This document shows, one piece after another, positions 1 to 6,294 of a stretch of 12,408 nt of DNA; position 1 is the first letter of the stretch; every line of letters starts with the position of its first letter. The DNA is from CAZXMB01 sp964641715 (GTDB lineage: Bacteria; Desulfobacterota; BSN033; UBA1163), in assembly GCA_964641715.1 (NCBI GenBank), contig CAZXMB010000090.1, positions 1 through 12,408 of the forward strand, read 5' to 3'. The notes beneath the pieces were generated by a model. That model saw only the letters and a program-made list of their open reading frames with translations. It was not told where the DNA came from and did not search any database. A program made the translations under genes and the position numbers.

Positions 1-27
1 TCTAAGTAATGTTTTATGATGGGTTCA

Positions 28-50
28 TCATTCTCGAATTATGAGAATGA
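28..50. repeat. Short inverted repeat, possible operator or hairpin
   Basis: An 8-bp perfect inverted repeat, TCATTCTC at 28-35 and GAGAATGA at 43-50, is separated by 7 bases. It is the only structure I see in positions 1-239; no gene, RNA or clear promoter is recognisable there. It could be a repressor site or the remains of a terminator of a gene left of the window, but no T-run follows it. Confidence 0.3.
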
Positions 51-239
51 CCTTTTAGGCAAGGTTAAGGGGTTAGGGCTATGAAACCAGTTTGGTGAAA
101 GGTCAATAAGCAAGGGCTGATCATTTAAAACCAATACCTTTACCTAAAGACAATACCAGCCTCTTTGCCCTTATTATTGGACCACATAAAAGTGAAGGAT
201 ACATCCAAGGTTTACAAAAGCTTGACTTTTTTCCATTCT

Positions 240-268
240 TTGATTAAGTTTTTTATTAAAAATATAGT
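240..268 (+). promoter_or_regulatory. Probable sigma-70 promoter for the TPR gene
   Basis: TTGATT (240-245) and TATAGT (263-268) are separated by 17 bases, matching the -35/-10 consensus at 4 of 6 and 5 of 6 positions with ideal spacing. Transcription would start near 275 and run through the MITE-like element into the TPR gene at 456. The -10 box straddles the left end of that element. A weaker alternative is TTGACT at 222-227 with TAAGTT at 245-250. The region is AT-rich, so chance matches are possible. Confidence 0.4.
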
Positions 269-429
269 AACACTTTAGATTTTTGAAAAAGAAATTTTAT
301 CAAAATATTGTGAACCCCCAAATCCCCCTCAATCCCCCTTTTCCAAAGGGGGAAATTATTTCACCTCCCTTTGGCAAAGGGAGGTGGGGAGGGATTTTAT
401 GAAGCTTTTTCAAAACGCTAAAGTGTTAT
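267..429. mobile_element. MITE-like palindromic element, 163 bp
   Basis: Terminal inverted repeats of 24 bp (268-291 and 405-428) match at 22 of 24 positions; each reads TAACACTTTAG, two variable bases, then TTTTGAAAAAG. Inside lies a weaker inverted pair, AAATCCC-type at 320-331 against its complement at 386-397. That pair encloses two hairpins: a 9-bp stem with TCC loop (333-353) and a 10-bp stem with GGC loop (363-385). The element is flanked by identical 8-bp direct repeats, AAAATATA at 259-266 and 430-437, as expected for a target-site duplication. It has no coding capacity, so a transposase would have to act in trans. AT-rich flanks make the direct repeat less decisive than the inverted repeats. 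Confidence 0.7.
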
Positions 430-455
430 AAAATATAAATGATCAGAGGGGACTT

Positions 456-1412
456 TTGGCAATCGATAAGGAAAAGATTTTAGACCTTGCACAGAAATAT
501 ATCCTGAAGGGACAGCCGAAAAAAGCCATCAAGGAGTATTTAAAACTCATCGAGGCCGATCCCAAAGATAAACGACTCTATTTAAAATTGGGAGACCTCT
601 ATTATAAAAACGGTGAGGGCGAGAAGGCGGTCATTGAATATCTGAAACTGGCAGATCTCTATGCGGAAGAGGATCTTAATTTCAGGGCGATCGCCATTTA
701 CAAAAAGGTCCTTTCCATTGATTCAAAACATCTCGACGCCTTACGAAAAATAGCATCCCTCTATCTTAAGGAAGGACTTGCGGGTGATGCAAAAAATTAC
801 TATCAGATCATCTTGGAAATCAAACCGGATGATCAGGAATCATCCAGAGCATTGAAAGGAATTGAAATTCCTATTGCTCAGGAGATGCCTAAAATGGCAT
901 CCCCGACTGTGGAGACTTTTATCCCGGAGCTTCTCCGTCCCCCAAGTTTCAAACCCGTGGACGACAAATCTGATCTGTTCCCCTCCTCCATGGTCCAAAC
1001 CCAGGAGGTCCCTGAAGAAAAGGAGGCAGTTGCTCCTGATAAAGATTCAGAGATGCATTATCATCTTGGAATTGCCTACAAGGAAATGGAGCTCTTTGAT
1101 TATGCCATCTCTGAATTTGAAATGGCTTCAACCGATCCGGCCATCAAATTTGATTGCCATATCATGCTGGGGAACTGTTTTATGGAGAAGGGAGACTATA
1201 ACCAATCCATCCAATATTATCAGAGGGCCTCTCAGATCAAGGGATTATCGAACGAGAAACTGGCCCGACTCCACTACAACTTGGGATTGGCCTATGAGGC
1301 CAACGGCATGGTTTCAGAGGCACTCAGTACCTTTCATCTCGTTTTGAAGCTGGACCAATCATTTTCCGAGGCACAGGAAAAGATCAAGAGGCTTCAGCAA
1401 TTACAGAAATGA
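456..1412 (+). CDS. Tetratricopeptide-repeat (TPR) protein
   Basis: A 318-residue protein made of two TPR blocks, about residues 1-138 and 198-318, joined by a proline- and acid-rich linker (about 139-197). TPR consensus spacing is visible in segments such as LYLKLGDLYYKNGEGEKAV and YNLGLAYEANGMVSEAL. There is no signal peptide or membrane segment, so it should be cytoplasmic and act as a protein-protein scaffold; its partner cannot be read from the sequence. The start is TTG at 456, because GAGGGG (446-451) lies 4 bases upstream and the N-terminus (MAIDKEKIL) resembles starts of TPR proteins in Desulfobacterota. It converges on pilY1-2 with only 7 bp between stop codons and no terminator there. 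A role in pilus function is possible from position only; it is not PilF-like, lacking a lipoprotein signal. Confidence 0.85.
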   Translation: MAIDKEKILDLAQKYILKGQPKKAIKEYLKLIEADPKDKRLYLKLGDLYYKNGEGEKAVIEYLKLADLYAEEDLNFRAIAIYKKVLSIDSKHLDALRKIASLYLKEGLAGDAKNYYQIILEIKPDDQESSRALKGIEIPIAQEMPKMASPTVETFIPELLRPPSFKPVDDKSDLFPSSMVQTQEVPEEKEAVAPDKDSEMHYHLGIAYKEMELFDYAISEFEMASTDPAIKFDCHIMLGNCFMEKGDYNQSIQYYQRASQIKGLSNEKLARLHYNLGLAYEANGMVSEALSTFHLVLKLDQSFSEAQEKIKRLQQLQK

Positions 1413-1419
1413 AATCCTT

Positions 1420-4239
1420 CTAATTTGATCTCCACACCTCTCTCCACGATTTAACCCTGGCGATCGCCTGCGGCGGGATTGGAACCTGAATGACCTTATT
1501 GGCATTTAAACTGGTGGAGACATAAACCATCCCGTTGGTGACGATAGGGGCAGAAGGAATTCCNNNNNNNNNNNNNNNNNNNNNNNNNNNNNNNNNNNNN
1601 NNNNNNNNNNNNNNNNNNNNNNNNNNNNNNNNNNNNNNNNNNNNNNNNNNNNNNNNNNNNNNNTCATTGGGCTTTGTGACATCCACTGCAAAATAGTAAT
1701 CTCCGCCTCCCCTTTCCCCTGAAAGGATTACTGTCTTCCACTTCGAGTCACTTGTAAAATAGACATCATAGGCCTTTGGGCTCGAATCCACATAAAATTG
1801 ATGGGTCACTTTGAGATCCTTCAATTTTCCGAGAAGGTTCTTTGGAATGATCGCAAAGGATTCACGGCCATCACTATTTTTAATGCCGTGTAGCATTCCA
1901 TCATTGGTGCCCACATAGATCATGATCTCTCGGTTCTTGTTTTGATTGTAGAAATTCAAATATTCATCATCGCTAAAGAAGAAGGAGGGTTCTCCAATGA
2001 CCACAGGGGTCGAATGATAGATGTCTCCCAATTTCCAGGAGGGGTATGATGTTCCCTTGATATCGACATTGAGTGCCCTCTTACCTTTATACTTCCCGCT
2101 GTCATATTCAGGGTATAAGGTAAAATTGATCACAGTCTTGGCATCCTCATCGTCAACGACCGCATCCTCATTAATATCCTCACTGAGTGGGTTGACCAGA
2201 GAATAGAGGGTGCTTTCTCCCACCTTAAATTCTTTTCGGGCCGGGTTAAGGCCGGAATCCGTCCAGGTATAGACAACCCCCCTTCCCGTTTTCGTGAGTT
2301 CTTCGCCTGCATCCCATGCAAAGTCAGGGGCAAGAACGCCTGTCTGCTTATCCGCATCCCACGCCATCAGATGGCCCAGCCAGTCTCCATCCCGGATATC
2401 GAAATTCCCCCTGAAGAGGCGGTCTCTCGCCCGGGTAATGACAGGATTGGACCTGCCATAATATTGGCCTGTGATGGCCTGAAAAATAGATGTGAGAGCC
2501 CCTTTGAGCTGATCCATATTCGCAGCGAAATAAGCTTTCTCTGTTCCTCCTGACGAAGCGATGTTATTGAGGGTTTGATTTCCGGTGATATCCTGTCCAA
2601 ACCCGATCACAAAGGTCTTCACATTAATGGCTAAAAGATTTGCAGCCTCCTGGACTGCAGCATTGTAATCCGGAGTCGAGCCACTGAAACGGCAACTTTC
2701 CAGACCATCGGTCAGTAAGATAATGTAATTCCCCCGGCAGAGGGTATCTCCAAACACTTCCTTGCTGGATTCGTCTCCCCCATTATATTTATTGATATAA
2801 TCATCAAAATACATAAAGGCCCAGGAGAGCGAATCCGCAAGGGGAGTCTGCCTTTGCGAATTATAGGCCTCGGTATTGCCTGTTAAACCTGCTCTCCCCT
2901 CCAGGGCATGAACCGGGAGTCTTGTCCAGTATTCCGCCGCATCAGGCCTCTTGACCGGTGCTAAATCCAGGAAAGAGAGGATCTTATTTTTAATCGCAGT
3001 CCGATCCGAATCTTTAAAATTCACATCCTTATCATCCGGGAAATTGATGAAGAAGTGATGGTTGTTATTCTCCCCTGGATTCCCCGGAAGAGCTGGATAG
3101 AAAGAAACGGATGGACTATTCTGATCCGATTTTTTCCAGTTATTGCCTCCATCTATCTTGAAATAAGACCAGGTATGAGGTCGGTTGGTCGTCCCTTCAG
3201 GCGTATACCGGTAACCTGACCAGTCGAAGCAGGTTCCTGGAATCAGGTCCCAGACTGGAGTGCCAGATTTGGTCGCATCACAGGAGGTGCCAGTAGTATC
3301 ATACCAATTGTATTTCATCTGCTTCATTTCGCTTTTGGCAGCCACGTACTGCACATTGCAGTTCCACCACCCTGCGGTTCGATTATTGGACGGGGTCACA
3401 TATTCACTATCCCCTGCGAAGTAGGTCTTCCAGACACTGGACTGTTTGTCAGGAAAGGGATTATTCTTCGTATCGGCTCCACAATCAACTGCGGAATAAC
3501 TCCAGCCTTCATAAAAATATTGCTCTTGATAACGGTCATAAGCAGACGTAATGGGACTATAAGTAAAGGTATAGACATTCGTCTCCGGGTTCAGTGTCCG
3601 GTTAGTCACCTTATAGGTAATGGTGTAGGGTTTGGTCGCCTCGAAACTGCTTCCCCCTAACCACTTGGGGTGGAGAGGACCGCTTTTGTTATGGATATAA
3701 ATAGTCCTATTGAAGGTGGTTACATTGACTTTGACATTGGTCCAGGTCGCTCCCCAGGCATCCACAAAACTATCAGGATAGATGCTGTTGGCATACCTTG
3801 TGCCGTCATTGGTCGTATTCCATAGATAGTATCTTTTATATCGGCGCCACTTCTCGGCCTCTGCCGCCTGGACTACCTCTTCTCTCTGATACTCCCCCCT
3901 TCGCCTTTCAATCTTTTGCTGTGCATAAGTGGAGAAGCCGAGATTGACCCTGTCTTTGACCACTTCGTCAATCACCTGTTTCAATGCACTCTTTGCCTGA
4001 TAAAGCTTGCTGTCAGGATGGTTCCCATCCTTCCGGTATTGAGTCACATTGTCAGGCCCTTTCTTTGTCGTCCAGATGCTATTTCCTTTCGAATCCACAT
4101 TGATGCTCATATTCATTGAATCCGAAGTATCGAAAATGATCATCACATTCGGGGTTTTGACCTGAAATAGATCCGATTGGCCATAAGCCAAAATGGGAAT
4201 GAAAAACAAGAGAAAGAGGATGGGTAAAAGCTTCTTCAT
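1420..4239 (-). CDS. pilY1: PilY1-type pilus-tip protein, cassette 2, interrupted by an assembly gap
   Basis: A secreted pilus-tip adhesin of the PilY1 family, readable as 939 residues of which 34 are unknown. It has a signal peptide (hydrophobic to about residue 20, cleavage near AYG/QSD) and a von Willebrand A domain with MIDAS residues DTSDS (37-41), T465 and D511. The VWA fold is split by a long aromatic insert (about 110-390) with four cysteines (253, 294, 320, 337), all matched in the cassette 1 paralogue. A 12-residue EF-hand-like loop D688-x-N690-x-D692...D699 follows, somewhat degenerate. The PilY1 C-terminal propeller begins near 590 and is cut at 858 by the gap. Alignment with the paralogue says about 268 residues are missing, so the real protein is near 1170 residues. 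AAGGAG lies 7 bases before the ATG and overlaps the pilX2 stop. Last gene of the riboswitch-controlled operon. Confidence 0.93.
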   Translation of the reverse strand: MKKLLPILFLLFFIPILAYGQSDLFQVKTPNVMIIFDTSDSMNMSINVDSKGNSIWTTKKGPDNVTQYRKDGNHPDSKLYQAKSALKQVIDEVVKDRVNLGFSTYAQQKIERRRGEYQREEVVQAAEAEKWRRYKRYYLWNTTNDGTRYANSIYPDSFVDAWGATWTNVKVNVTTFNRTIYIHNKSGPLHPKWLGGSSFEATKPYTITYKVTNRTLNPETNVYTFTYSPITSAYDRYQEQYFYEGWSYSAVDCGADTKNNPFPDKQSSVWKTYFAGDSEYVTPSNNRTAGWWNCNVQYVAAKSEMKQMKYNWYDTTGTSCDATKSGTPVWDLIPGTCFDWSGYRYTPEGTTNRPHTWSYFKIDGGNNWKKSDQNSPSVSFYPALPGNPGENNNHHFFINFPDDKDVNFKDSDRTAIKNKILSFLDLAPVKRPDAAEYWTRLPVHALEGRAGLTGNTEAYNSQRQTPLADSLSWAFMYFDDYINKYNGGDESSKEVFGDTLCRGNYIILLTDGLESCRFSGSTPDYNAAVQEAANLLAINVKTFVIGFGQDITGNQTLNNIASSGGTEKAYFAANMDQLKGALTSIFQAITGQYYGRSNPVITRARDRLFRGNFDIRDGDWLGHLMAWDADKQTGVLAPDFAWDAGEELTKTGRGVVYTWTDSGLNPARKEFKVGESTLYSLVNPLSEDINEDAVVDDEDAKTVINFTLYPEYDSGKYKGKRALNVDIKGTSYPSWKLGDIYHSTPVVIGEPSFFFSDDEYLNFYNQNKNREIMIYVGTNDGMLHGIKNSDGRESFAIIPKNLLGKLKDLKVTHQFYVDSSPKAYDVYFTSDSKWKTVILSGERGGGDYYFAVDVTKPNXXXXXXXXXXXXXXXXXXXXXXXXXXXXXXXXXXGIPSAPIVTNGMVYVSTSLNANKVIQVPIPPQAIARVKSWREVWRSN
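1564..1663. other. Assembly gap (100 N)
   Basis: Exactly 100 N, the conventional placeholder for a scaffold gap of unknown size. It lies inside pilY1 of cassette 2. The reading frame is the same on both sides. By comparison with the intact paralogue (residues 929 to 1198), the true missing sequence should be about 800 bases and should encode the propeller part carrying the second calcium site. Confidence 0.97.
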
Positions 4240-4250
4240 ATTTGATCTCC

Positions 4251-4682
4251 TTAGTTATAGCCTTCCTGTTTCATCATCAGGACTTCGATGACCGATTCCA
4301 CAACCACTCTACCTGAAAAGGGAAAGGGCGGGGTTCCTTCCGAACGGACCTTAAAGACGGCAAAATCGCCCATGGCATCCGATCTCTTCCATCTCTCATA
4401 GGTAATATTGCTGTTGCCTCCATTGATGGCAACCTGATAATTACCGGTATTGATTGCGGAGTAGATAAACTCCCCGCCGGAGACCCTCCCTCTGAAGTTC
4501 TCAATCCCTCCATCCGCCGTGTAAAAGGCCAAGTTATAAACCCTCTGATTACCGGCAATGTTTGTCTCGAAGTAGGTCGAGTTCACCGCATAAAGGCCGA
4601 TAAGGGTCAATACCAGTAACATGATCAAAGCAATTACAATTGCCACCCCATTCTGATTTTTTAAAAGATTATTAAATTTCAT
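4251..4682 (-). CDS. pilX: PilX-family minor pilin, cassette 2
   Basis: A 143-residue minor prepilin. The leader MKFNNLLKNQNG ends in Gly12, the expected prepilin peptidase site, followed by a hydrophobic helix (VAIVIALIMLLVLTLIGLYA) of the PilX N-terminal type. Position 5 of the mature protein is Ile, not the Glu of major pilins; PilX-like and GspK-like tip pilins often lack it. The segment NLAFYTADGGIENFRG corresponds to the conserved A-x-x-(A/E)-x-G-(L/I)-E motif after the helix. It is expected in the inner membrane and then at the pilus tip with PilV, PilW and PilY1. It is 9 bases from pilW2 and 11 from pilY1-2, implying one transcript. The cassette 1 paralogue (10037-10498) shares leader type, helix and the GNQR-Y motif. 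Confidence 0.9.
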   Translation of the reverse strand: MKFNNLLKNQNGVAIVIALIMLLVLTLIGLYAVNSTYFETNIAGNQRVYNLAFYTADGGIENFRGRVSGGEFIYSAINTGNYQVAINGGNSNITYERWKRSDAMGDFAVFKVRSEGTPPFPFSGRVVVESVIEVLMMKQEGYN

Positions 4683-4691
4683 CTCATTTCC

Positions 4692-5525
4692 TCACATAAA
4701 GGTTAAATTTCTTAATTGGATATTTGAGGTAAGCGTTCTCCTCCGGAAGCCATCCCCTCCTCCGCCCAATTCGGGATCGGTTCGGTCCGTTCTGGCGATG
4801 AGGGTTACCTGAATCATCCGGATCTCATCCCGCCGGTTTCCCGGAACCGTATCCCAGAAGATGGACCCATCATCCAAGGTATACATAAATCGAAGGTTTT
4901 CGATATTTTCCGCCACAGGCTGGGCCCCACTCCCCCCCGGGACATTGTCATTTCTTAAGAGCATTGACTTTCCATCCACAACGCCCAGAGAATAGGTAAT
5001 GGCCATTACTCTGAATGCAGGTTCGCCTGCGATATGCCTTTCCAATAGGTTATCAAAGAGTTCCAACTCGTTCCCGTTGATTTGTTTAATCCGGCGGCTT
5101 TCTGTCCCGTTGAGACAGATATACTGCAAGCCTCCTGTATCAAAAAATGATGGGTCATTGACCTTAACCTTATTTGGGCTATTGACCAGATCCACGTCTT
5201 CTGCAACTGCCGTGACCTCCTCATAGGCGCCTACGACGGTGATACTGGTTCCATCATCCGTCGGATGGACCACATTCTTATAGACTCCGTGCATCCCTCC
5301 TGCACCCCATGTCTTTGAATCCTGTCTTCCGAATCCTGCCATCCTGATCTCTCTGACCATCTGATTGATTGCAATTCTCACATTCTGCTGCATATCCACC
5401 ACCTGTTCCTGAACAGTGTAGGTATGCTGTTGATGGATGAAGGTCCGGTAGATCCCTGCAATCAGGAAAGCACTGATCACCAGGGCAATCAAAAGTTCGA
5501 TCAGGGTTAATCCTTTCTGATTCAT
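4692..5525 (-). CDS. pilW: PilW-family minor pilin, cassette 2
   Basis: A 277-residue minor prepilin. MNQKG is a short class III leader cleaved after Gly5; the mature end LTLIELLIALVISAFLIAGIY carries Glu at position 5. The conserved PilW stretch after the helix, QQNVRIAINQMVREIRMAGFG, is present, and the C-terminus ends in a TLTSNIQLRN segment shared with the paralogue. This family forms part of the pilus-tip priming complex with PilV, PilX and PilY1. The ATG at 5525 is preceded by GAGGT, and the gene starts 9 bases after pilV2. Length and architecture equal cassette 1 pilW (also 277 residues), but the middle of the protein (about 75-200) is strongly diverged, suggesting a different exposed surface. 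Confidence 0.92.
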   Translation of the reverse strand: MNQKGLTLIELLIALVISAFLIAGIYRTFIHQQHTYTVQEQVVDMQQNVRIAINQMVREIRMAGFGRQDSKTWGAGGMHGVYKNVVHPTDDGTSITVVGAYEEVTAVAEDVDLVNSPNKVKVNDPSFFDTGGLQYICLNGTESRRIKQINGNELELFDNLLERHIAGEPAFRVMAITYSLGVVDGKSMLLRNDNVPGGSGAQPVAENIENLRFMYTLDDGSIFWDTVPGNRRDEIRMIQVTLIARTDRTDPELGGGGDGFRRRTLTSNIQLRNLTFM

Positions 5526-5534
5526 ATCAATACC

Positions 5535-5897
5535 TCATTGAGCCCGTACGGTTGAAAAGGAGATGGAATGATCTGACTCATCCCTCCATCTCACCGTTAC
5601 TGTGATATCCAGCATCGTAGTCCCGGGGACCAAAGAGACCGTGTATTCCCTCGTAAATATGGTGGTTCCGATCGTCCCCTCATGATGGGTCCCCACTGAA
5701 AGGTCAGCATGGGAAATATCGAGATTCCTCAAGATCTCCATTCGATCCTGGGCCAGGATAGAAGCCTGTGTCAAATTGCTTGAGAAGAAGTTACCTCTTA
5801 CGGCAGTGACCTGCATTCCCGCAATGGCCAGGAGTCCAATCGATAATATGATGAGCCCGATTAAGACCTCGAGGAGCGAAAAACCTTTCTGATCCAT
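5535..5897 (-). CDS. pilV: PilV-family minor pilin, cassette 2
   Basis: A 120-residue minor prepilin, first gene of cassette 2. The start MDQKG/FSLLEVLIGLIILSIGLLAIAGMQ shows a class III leader, cleavage after Gly, Glu5 and the PilV-typical AIAGMQ end of the helix. I chose the ATG at 5897 over an in-frame GTG at 5906, because the GTG lies within the ribosome binding site GAGGTGG, which sits 5 bases before the ATG. The leader upstream holds a sigma-54 promoter, a c-di-GMP-I riboswitch and a terminator (see those entries), so the gene is probably switched by c-di-GMP. The paralogue at 11476-11859 is similar throughout. Cassette 2 has no fimT in front of pilV. Confidence 0.92.
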   Translation of the reverse strand: MDQKGFSLLEVLIGLIILSIGLLAIAGMQVTAVRGNFFSSNLTQASILAQDRMEILRNLDISHADLSVGTHHEGTIGTTIFTREYTVSLVPGTTMLDITVTVRWRDESDHSISFSTVRAQ

Positions 5898-5917
5898 TTC
5901 TACCACCTCTTTTTCAT

Positions 5918-5971
5918 AAAAATAAAAACCGGATTACCGATTTGAAAGCCACGGTAATCCGGTTTTTATTT
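5918..5971 (-). terminator. Intrinsic terminator in the riboswitch leader (expression platform)
   Basis: A 20-bp perfect stem pairs 5952-5971 with 5920-5939 across a 12-base loop; its core is ACCGGATTACCG and its complement. On the minus strand the stem runs into TTTTTATTTTT (5928-5918), as in a Rho-independent terminator, and the pilV2 ribosome binding site begins only 7 bases further on. The flanking A/T runs are symmetrical, so it could also stop plus-strand transcription. Its position between aptamer and first gene makes it the likely switching element. It could also stop read-through from cassette 1, which has no clear terminator of its own. Confidence 0.85.
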
Positions 5972-5980
5972 CACCCAACT

Positions 5981-6110
5981 TCGGCAACCCGGCTATCCCA
6001 ATCTCTCGGGACCCGCAGCTTTCCCCGCCTGCTCCATTTCTGGAGCAACGGGCCTCCCGCCGGCTATGGCGGGCAGGCGTCCCACGATTACTCGTGGTTT
6101 GGCTTTATCG
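5981..6110 (-). promoter_or_regulatory. c-di-GMP-I (GEMM-I) riboswitch aptamer, split by a ~54-nt insertion
   Basis: On the minus strand the conserved GEMM-I blocks occur in order: CGATAAAGCCAAACC, a 6-bp P1b stem (CCACGA/TCGTGG) capped by the GNRA loop GTAA, then GGGACGC. After about 54 extra bases come AAAGCTGCGGGTC, a second stem (GGTCCC/GGGATAGC) and GCCGGGTTGCCGA. Removing 6023-6076 restores the canonical GACGCAAAGC junction. The base matching Vc2 G20 appears to be G, which favours c-di-GMP over 3',3'-cGAMP. The base corresponding to G21 is C. It lies between a sigma-54 promoter and a terminator in front of pilV2-pilW2-pilX2-pilY1. Class identity is firm by motif; whether the interrupted aptamer still binds ligand is unknown. 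Confidence 0.88.
6023..6078. repeat. GC-rich two-hairpin palindromic element inside the riboswitch
   Basis: Two inverted repeats lie side by side: GCCT-CCCGCC (6052-6061) with GGCGGG-C-AGGC (6068-6078), a 10-bp stem with one bulge, and GCTCCA/TGGAGC (6031-6046) with a 4-base loop. The excess over a normal aptamer is 54 bases (6023-6076); exact borders are uncertain by one or two bases and no target duplication is evident. The 10-mer CGGGCAGGCG also occurs in the palindromic block at 10531-10618, suggesting one repeat family. Confidence 0.65.
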
Positions 6111-6130
6111 GATATTTTAATTTTATTTAG

Positions 6131-6146
6131 AGCAAATACTGTGCCA
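6131..6146 (-). promoter_or_regulatory. Sigma-54 (RpoN) -24/-12 promoter of cassette 2
   Basis: On the minus strand the sequence is TGGCACAGTATTTGCT, an exact match to TGGCAC-N5-TTGCW with the GG and GC dinucleotides 10 bases apart. The start site would fall near 6120, about 10 bases before the riboswitch aptamer, as expected for a riboswitch leader. It implies an RpoN-dependent, activator-driven transcript; PilR-type activators are the known precedent for pilus genes, but the activator here is unknown. Confidence 0.82.
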
Positions 6147-6174
6147 TTTTATTAAAATTCTATAACTTATTAAT

Positions 6175-6294
6175 TTATAATACTATTTTCAATATCACCT
6201 CCTGTAATGAGATCAATTCTTCCAAAAATTGTTTCACGCGGTATGAAAAATTTTCCTTTATTTCCTTTTTCTCAAAAAGAGACCTTCTGATCAA
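6175..6294 (-). CDS. Possible 39-residue ORF overlapping the pilY1-1 stop
   Basis: An open frame starts at TTG (6294-6292), overlaps the pilY1-1 stop by one frame shift and ends at TAA (6175-6177). GAGAGG lies just before it, within the pilY1 coding end. The predicted peptide is charged and then hydrophobic (starts LIRRSLFEKKEIKENF, ends LQEVILKIVL) and resembles no family I know. It ends about 28 bases before the sigma-54 promoter. The non-standard start, short length and AT-rich setting mean it may be chance. It contains a near-perfect Shine-Dalgarno match, AGGAGGTGAT (on the minus strand near 6202-6193), followed by a five-codon frame, which may be the remnant of an older gene start. Confidence 0.2.
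   Translation of the reverse strand: MIRRSLFEKKEIKENFSYRVKQFLEELISLQEVILKIVL

Noticed and set aside
320..397. CRISPR or intrinsic terminator for the CCCCCTTT/CCTCCCTTT hairpins
   Set aside because: There are only two dissimilar hairpins, no regular spacers and no T-run; they lie within the terminal inverted repeats of a MITE-like element.
862..1347. 161-residue ORF in another frame of the TPR gene
   Set aside because: The TPR frame has clear repeat periodicity; the alternative is rich in Arg, Trp and Ser as expected for a shifted frame.
5981..6110. GEMM-Ib (3',3'-cGAMP) identity of the riboswitch
   Set aside because: The base aligned with Vc2 position 20 reads as G, while cGAMP-selective variants usually carry A. 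Not excluded, since selectivity can depend on other positions.
5942..6130. 62-residue plus-strand ORF between the cassettes
   Set aside because: It is the complement of the riboswitch and terminator; the conserved RNA motifs explain the sequence, and the peptide resembles nothing.
6265..6282. Terminator of cassette 1 after pilY1-1
   Set aside because: Only a short A/T-only inverted repeat (CTTTTT/AAAAAG) is present, too weak to call.
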